This document shows, piece by piece, positions 61,201 to 64,000 of a stretch of 64,000 nucleotides of DNA. Made by a program: the position numbers and the translations under genes. Origin of the DNA: Methanoregulaceae archaeon (GTDB taxonomy: Bacteria; Armatimonadota; Fimbriimonadia; Fimbriimonadales; Fimbriimonadaceae); contig JADZEW010000026.1 of assembly GCA_020850325.1 (NCBI GenBank), positions 186,001 through 250,000 of the forward strand, in the 5' to 3' direction. The notes beneath the pieces are model-generated. The model worked only from the letters and a program-made list of their open reading frames with translations. It did no database searches and was not told where the DNA came from. The first letter of the stretch is position 1; each line of letters begins with the position of its first letter.

Positions 61201-62009
61201 GCGATTGCCTCGATCATCCGAACTGTCCGCACCGTCGCCACAACGTCGTGCACCCTCAGCACCCGTACCCCCTGAATCTGCGCCCACACGTGCACCGCGT
61301 GCGCTCCCTCTCCCCGCTCCTCGATTGGCAAAGGCTCCTCGCCCCCGAGCACTCGCCCGATGAACGACTTGCGACTGACCCCAAGCAGCACCGGGTAACT
61401 GGTCGCCACAAACTTCCCCAATCCATTGAGCAGCTTCAAGTTGTGCTCGACCGTCTTGCCGAACCCGATGCCCGGATCGATCCAGACGCGTTCGGCCTGT
61501 AACCCGGCTTCCTCGACCACCGCCGCCTGGCGCAGCAGGAATGCCCGAACCTCCCGAACCACGTCGTCGTAATGCGGGGCCGACTGCATGGTTTGCGGCG
61601 AGCCTTGCATGTGCATGATGCAGACCGGACATTGGTGCGCGGCCACGACCTCGATCATCCCTGGCCCACGCAGGCCCATCACGTCGTTGACCACGACCGC
61701 CCCGGCCGCCAACGCCGCCGACGCGACCTCCGCCTTCATCGTGTCGATGCTGACCTTGACGCCCTGAACCGACAGCGCCGAGATCACCGGAATCACGCGG
61801 CGAAGTTCCTCGGCGGCGGGAACCGGGTCGGCTCCCGGACGGGTGCTCTCGCCCCCCACATCGATCAGGTCGGCACCCTCGTCACGCATCCGCAAGCCTG
61901 CGGCGATCGCCGCCTCAGGATCAAAGTGTCGCCCACCGTCGCTGAAGCTGTCCTCTGTAACGTTGAGAATGCCCATGATCGCGGGCCGGCCAACGGGAAG
62001 ATCGAACAT
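61191..62009 (-). CDS. folP: Dihydropteroate synthase
   Basis: The folate-pathway enzyme that joins para-aminobenzoate to dihydropterin pyrophosphate. The 272-residue product has all signatures: ILNVTEDSFSDGGRHFD, DLIDVGGESTRPGADP, VSIDTMKAEVASAAL, VVVNDVMGLRGPGM, WIDPGIGFGKTVEHN and LLGVSRKSFIGRV. TACACT lies 7 nt before ATG 62009 and there is no Shine-Dalgarno. The gene is divergent from the lipoprotein at 62063, with only 53 bp between the starts. The other folate genes are not in the window. Confidence 0.97.
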   Translation of the reverse strand: MFDLPVGRPAIMGILNVTEDSFSDGGRHFDPEAAIAAGLRMRDEGADLIDVGGESTRPGADPVPAAEELRRVIPVISALSVQGVKVSIDTMKAEVASAALAAGAVVVNDVMGLRGPGMIEVVAAHQCPVCIMHMQGSPQTMQSAPHYDDVVREVRAFLLRQAAVVEEAGLQAERVWIDPGIGFGKTVEHNLKLLNGLGKFVATSYPVLLGVSRKSFIGRVLGGEEPLPIEERGEGAHAVHVWAQIQGVRVLRVHDVVATVRTVRMIEAIAQA

Positions 62010-62016
62010 CGCCGCG

Positions 62017-62022
62017 AGTGTA
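62017..62022 (-). promoter_or_regulatory. -10 hexamer of a leaderless folP transcript
   Basis: TACACT on the minus strand is 7 nt (CGCGGCG) before ATG 62009. Confidence 0.45.
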
Positions 62023-62049
62023 ACCGCTGAACCGAACGGAGTGCTCGGG

Positions 62050-62055
62050 TAGTCT
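62050..62055 (+). promoter_or_regulatory. -10 hexamer of a leaderless lipoprotein transcript
   Basis: TAGTCT is 7 nt (GATCTTC) before GTG 62063, with no Shine-Dalgarno. It is divergent from the folP element 28 bp away. Confidence 0.5.
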
Positions 62056-62062
62056 GATCTTC

Positions 62063-64000
62063 GTGCGTGCGCTCGCGTGTTGTTTGCTGTTCGGCGTCGC
62101 GGCGATCGCCGCCTGCCAATCTGCCAGCGGGGTCTACCGTCCCGAAGGCGCGGCTCCGGCCGAGTGGCGGATCAATGATCACCATACGCTGGTGTGGAAT
62201 GGGGCACCCTACGTGCCCGTCGGCGCACGGTTGCAGCCTTCGCTGGCCGACATCGAGCGCGCCAAAGGCGCCGGTGTTCTGGATGTCCTTCTTTCCGTTC
62301 CGCTGGGCGTCGATCTCCAGCCGTTGATTCAGGCGATGGAAGCGGCCGGAATGCGCTACCTCATCGCGATCGACTCGCTGGCACCCGGCGCGACCGGCGT
62401 GGCGGTGGAGCCGCAAACCTACCGCGTGGCCGGAATCACCGAACCGCGCAAGATCGAGTTCAGCCTTCCCGGCGCGACCGATGCGCTCGCCGTGCTGGTG
62501 ACCGCACGTGACGCCACCGTGATGCGCGTCGATCGGGTTGTCGTCAAAGACGGCAAGTTTTCGATGGACGTCGCACCGCCGGGGTCGCTCGAGCACGTTT
62601 TGCTCGTGTATCCCGTGCAAACCACCCAATCCCACCCCGATTACTGGGAGGGATTCGACGGCCAGCGTGATTCCGTGTTGACCACCATCCGACGGGCCAA
62701 GACCGGCCCCGGACTGAGAGGCGTCGTCAACCCGATGGGCGAGTACGTCTCGCTGGCCGGGCGCTCGGCGTTCGTGCCCAACGGCGCCTACTTCCAACTC
62801 GAGTTCCGGCAATATCTCGAAGGTCGCTACCGCAACCTCGAGACGGCCCTGCGTGCCTGGGCAATCGGCATCAACGACGTCGCGTCTTTCGAAGACTTGG
62901 CCCGCCTCGTCCCGCTATGGTCGGGCGTTCGTGGCATCCCTCAACTGTGGGACCCCAAGACCGATCGTCTGTACCGAGCCAACCAGCGCACCAGCGCGGT
63001 ATGGGCGGATATCCAAGCCGTCATCAACGCGGCCGCCGGTCGCCGGTTCGATCGGCTCTGTGGAGCGCTTCGTCAGGTTGCCGACGTGCCGATCATCCAG
63101 GAGTGGCTCGGCTGGGTCGCCCCTTACGAGGCCGCAAGGCCCGCGCTGAACGGCGTCGGGATGCGCGCCATGGGCACGACCTACTCCGAGTTGGCCCAGA
63201 CCGCCGCCCGAGCGGCGAGTTCCGCGATGCGCTGGACCGGGCCGAGTTGGCTAGTCGCCACCGATATCGCGCCGGCAACTGCCGACCCCAGCAACGCCGG
63301 CGTGATCATCAATGACCTGACCGCCATGGGTGCGCGAGGTTTCTATTTCCGGGGCATTCCGCTCGATGCGATCGCCGCCGAAAAGCCCGACCTGTCGACC
63401 GCGGACTGGTCGCCGAACCCGCTGTACTACCCCGAGAGCGCCGCCAACCCCGCCAGCCCACAACGCTTGCCCGCCGGACGATTCTGGCTGCCTGCGCCTG
63501 GTGGCGGCAACCGTATCGACCTGGGCGTGGGATTCCATGCCTACCGCTACGTCGATAAGCGGCACACCTACACCGCCATTTGGACCTCCGGCGCAACCGC
63601 CCGCGTCAAGCTGCGGCTGGCCGATCCCAAGCTCGCCACATTTACGACCCTCGATGGCTCCGATCCTAAGGTGAAGGTCCACAAGAACGCCGTAGAACTC
63701 GACCTCGGCCCCCTTCCGATCTTGGTCGAAGGCACCGAGGAAATCCCGATTCCCGAACTCGCCCTTGCCGACGAGGTCGCTCGGTTCGAGGCGCTCAAAA
63801 AGTTGGCGGAGACGATGAAGCGCGACCTTGCCGAGGAAGACTTCATGCACCGCGATGCGGTGGCTGGTTTTGAACGCACACCCGGCGGCAGCTTCCTCAC
63901 CATGCGCCGCGCCTACTGGAGCGCGACCGCCAAGCTAGCCCCCTACGTTTGGGTCGAGGCGGAGAGCACCCGCACCACCAACTTCTCGGAGCTGATGGCC
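62063..64000 (+). CDS. Lipoprotein of unknown function (3' end cut by window edge)
   Basis: The frame is open from GTG 62063 to the edge, at least 646 residues, so the C-terminus is missing. It begins with a lipoprotein signal (VRALACCLLFGVAAIAAC, the last Cys lipidated). The mature protein starts with a region resembling the beta-sandwich and catalytic-barrel opening of secreted glycosidase-like proteins (HHTLVWNGAPYVPVGARLQP, LQPLIQAMEAAGMRYLIAID). The middle includes FQLEFRQYLEGRYRNLETAL then RAWAIGINDVASFEDLARLV, a pattern seen in beta-galactosidase-like proteins (GH42 or similar). VPIIQEWLGWVAPYEAARPA comes later. No catalytic residue can be confirmed. It is divergent from folP. Confidence 0.72.
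   Translation, partial: MRALACCLLFGVAAIAACQSASGVYRPEGAAPAEWRINDHHTLVWNGAPYVPVGARLQPSLADIERAKGAGVLDVLLSVPLGVDLQPLIQAMEAAGMRYLIAIDSLAPGATGVAVEPQTYRVAGITEPRKIEFSLPGATDALAVLVTARDATVMRVDRVVVKDGKFSMDVAPPGSLEHVLLVYPVQTTQSHPDYWEGFDGQRDSVLTTIRRAKTGPGLRGVVNPMGEYVSLAGRSAFVPNGAYFQLEFRQYLEGRYRNLETALRAWAIGINDVASFEDLARLVPLWSGVRGIPQLWDPKTDRLYRANQRTSAVWADIQAVINAAAGRRFDRLCGALRQVADVPIIQEWLGWVAPYEAARPALNGVGMRAMGTTYSELAQTAARAASSAMRWTGPSWLVATDIAPATADPSNAGVIINDLTAMGARGFYFRGIPLDAIAAEKPDLSTADWSPNPLYYPESAANPASPQRLPAGRFWLPAPGGGNRIDLGVGFHAYRYVDKRHTYTAIWTSGATARVKLRLADPKLATFTTLDGSDPKVKVHKNAVELDLGPLPILVEGTEEIPIPELALADEVARFEALKKLAETMKRDLAEEDFMHRDAVAGFERTPGGSFLTMRRAYWSATAKLAPYVWVEAESTRTTNFSELMA

Noticed and set aside
1-64000. 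CRISPR arrays, transposases, integrases or prophage genes
   Set aside because: No regularly spaced repeats, cas genes or recombinase motifs (DDE, Tyr or Ser recombinase) were found among the reading frames.

Overview
The window reads as one continuous stretch of chromosome from a GC-rich, diderm-type, motile bacterium. Several things point to Armatimonadota, most likely a Fimbriimonadia-like lineage. These are the exosortase with EpsI and a PEP-CTERM substrate, a DUF1501/PSD1 cytochrome pair, a DUF1559-type prepilin, copper-amine-oxidase-like stalk domains, futalosine-pathway menaquinone synthesis (MqnE) and many lipobox or signal-peptide proteins of unknown function. The lineage is inferred from gene content and not from a marker-gene tree. 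No tRNA, rRNA, CRISPR array, transposase or phage gene is visible. The one RNA gene is RNase P RNA at about 29.8-30.1 kb.

Layout. 0-2.6 kb (minus): dnaG (cut by the left edge) behind a secreted Gly-rich protein. 2.7-7.2 kb: an ECF sigma factor, a SAM methyltransferase with a SIS-domain sugar-phosphate protein, and the bifunctional (p)ppGpp enzyme Rel. 7.2-8.3 kb: a membrane protein bracketed by copies of a dispersed palindromic element. 8.3-14.7 kb (minus): SRPBCC protein, acyl-CoA dehydrogenase, pgk, a thioredoxin-like protein with an in-frame TGA (selenoprotein candidate), a zinc-ribbon membrane protein and a sigma/anti-sigma pair. 14.7 kb: rpmB. 15.3-17.5 kb (minus): small envelope proteins and an alpha/beta hydrolase. 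17.6-21.8 kb: two tandem paralogous secreted proteins. 21.9-24.7 kb: EpsI, exosortase and a polytopic membrane protein. 24.7-29.6 kb (minus): two ABC-2 exporters in one overlapping operon, followed by fliS and a fliT-like gene. 29.8-37.6 kb: rnpB, dnaE and a plus-strand run of periplasmic proteins with an orphan oligopeptide-type ABC ATPase. 37.7-42.4 kb (minus): DUF1501, PSD1/cytochrome and a 49-residue membrane protein. 42.5-45.2 kb: stalk-domain protein and two LuxR-type regulators. 45.5-50 kb: a GT4-toroid fusion with a GH130 enzyme, then mqnE. 50-55.2 kb: PEP-CTERM protein, yajQ, a PIN/NYN-like protein, a prepilin-like protein and flhA. 55.2-57.4 kb: a repeat-ended hypothetical gene and an N-terminal-only Mfd. 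57.4-64 kb: glmS, a sugar transferase with a GT4 glycosyltransferase, folP, and a lipoprotein cut by the right edge.

Three observations stand out. First, the thioredoxin-like gene at 11330-12553 has a TGA directly after a cysteine codon, and the frame stays open for 326 more codons. A hairpin that fits the bacterial SECIS model follows the TGA, so this is a plausible Cys-Sec selenoprotein. Second, at least twelve genes lack a Shine-Dalgarno sequence and carry a TANNNT hexamer exactly 6-8 nt before the start codon, which is the expected layout of leaderless mRNAs. Third, a nested palindromic element of about 150 bp (full copies at 7260-7410 and 15096-15248, partial copies elsewhere) has become part of protein-coding sequence at one gene's end and possibly another's start.
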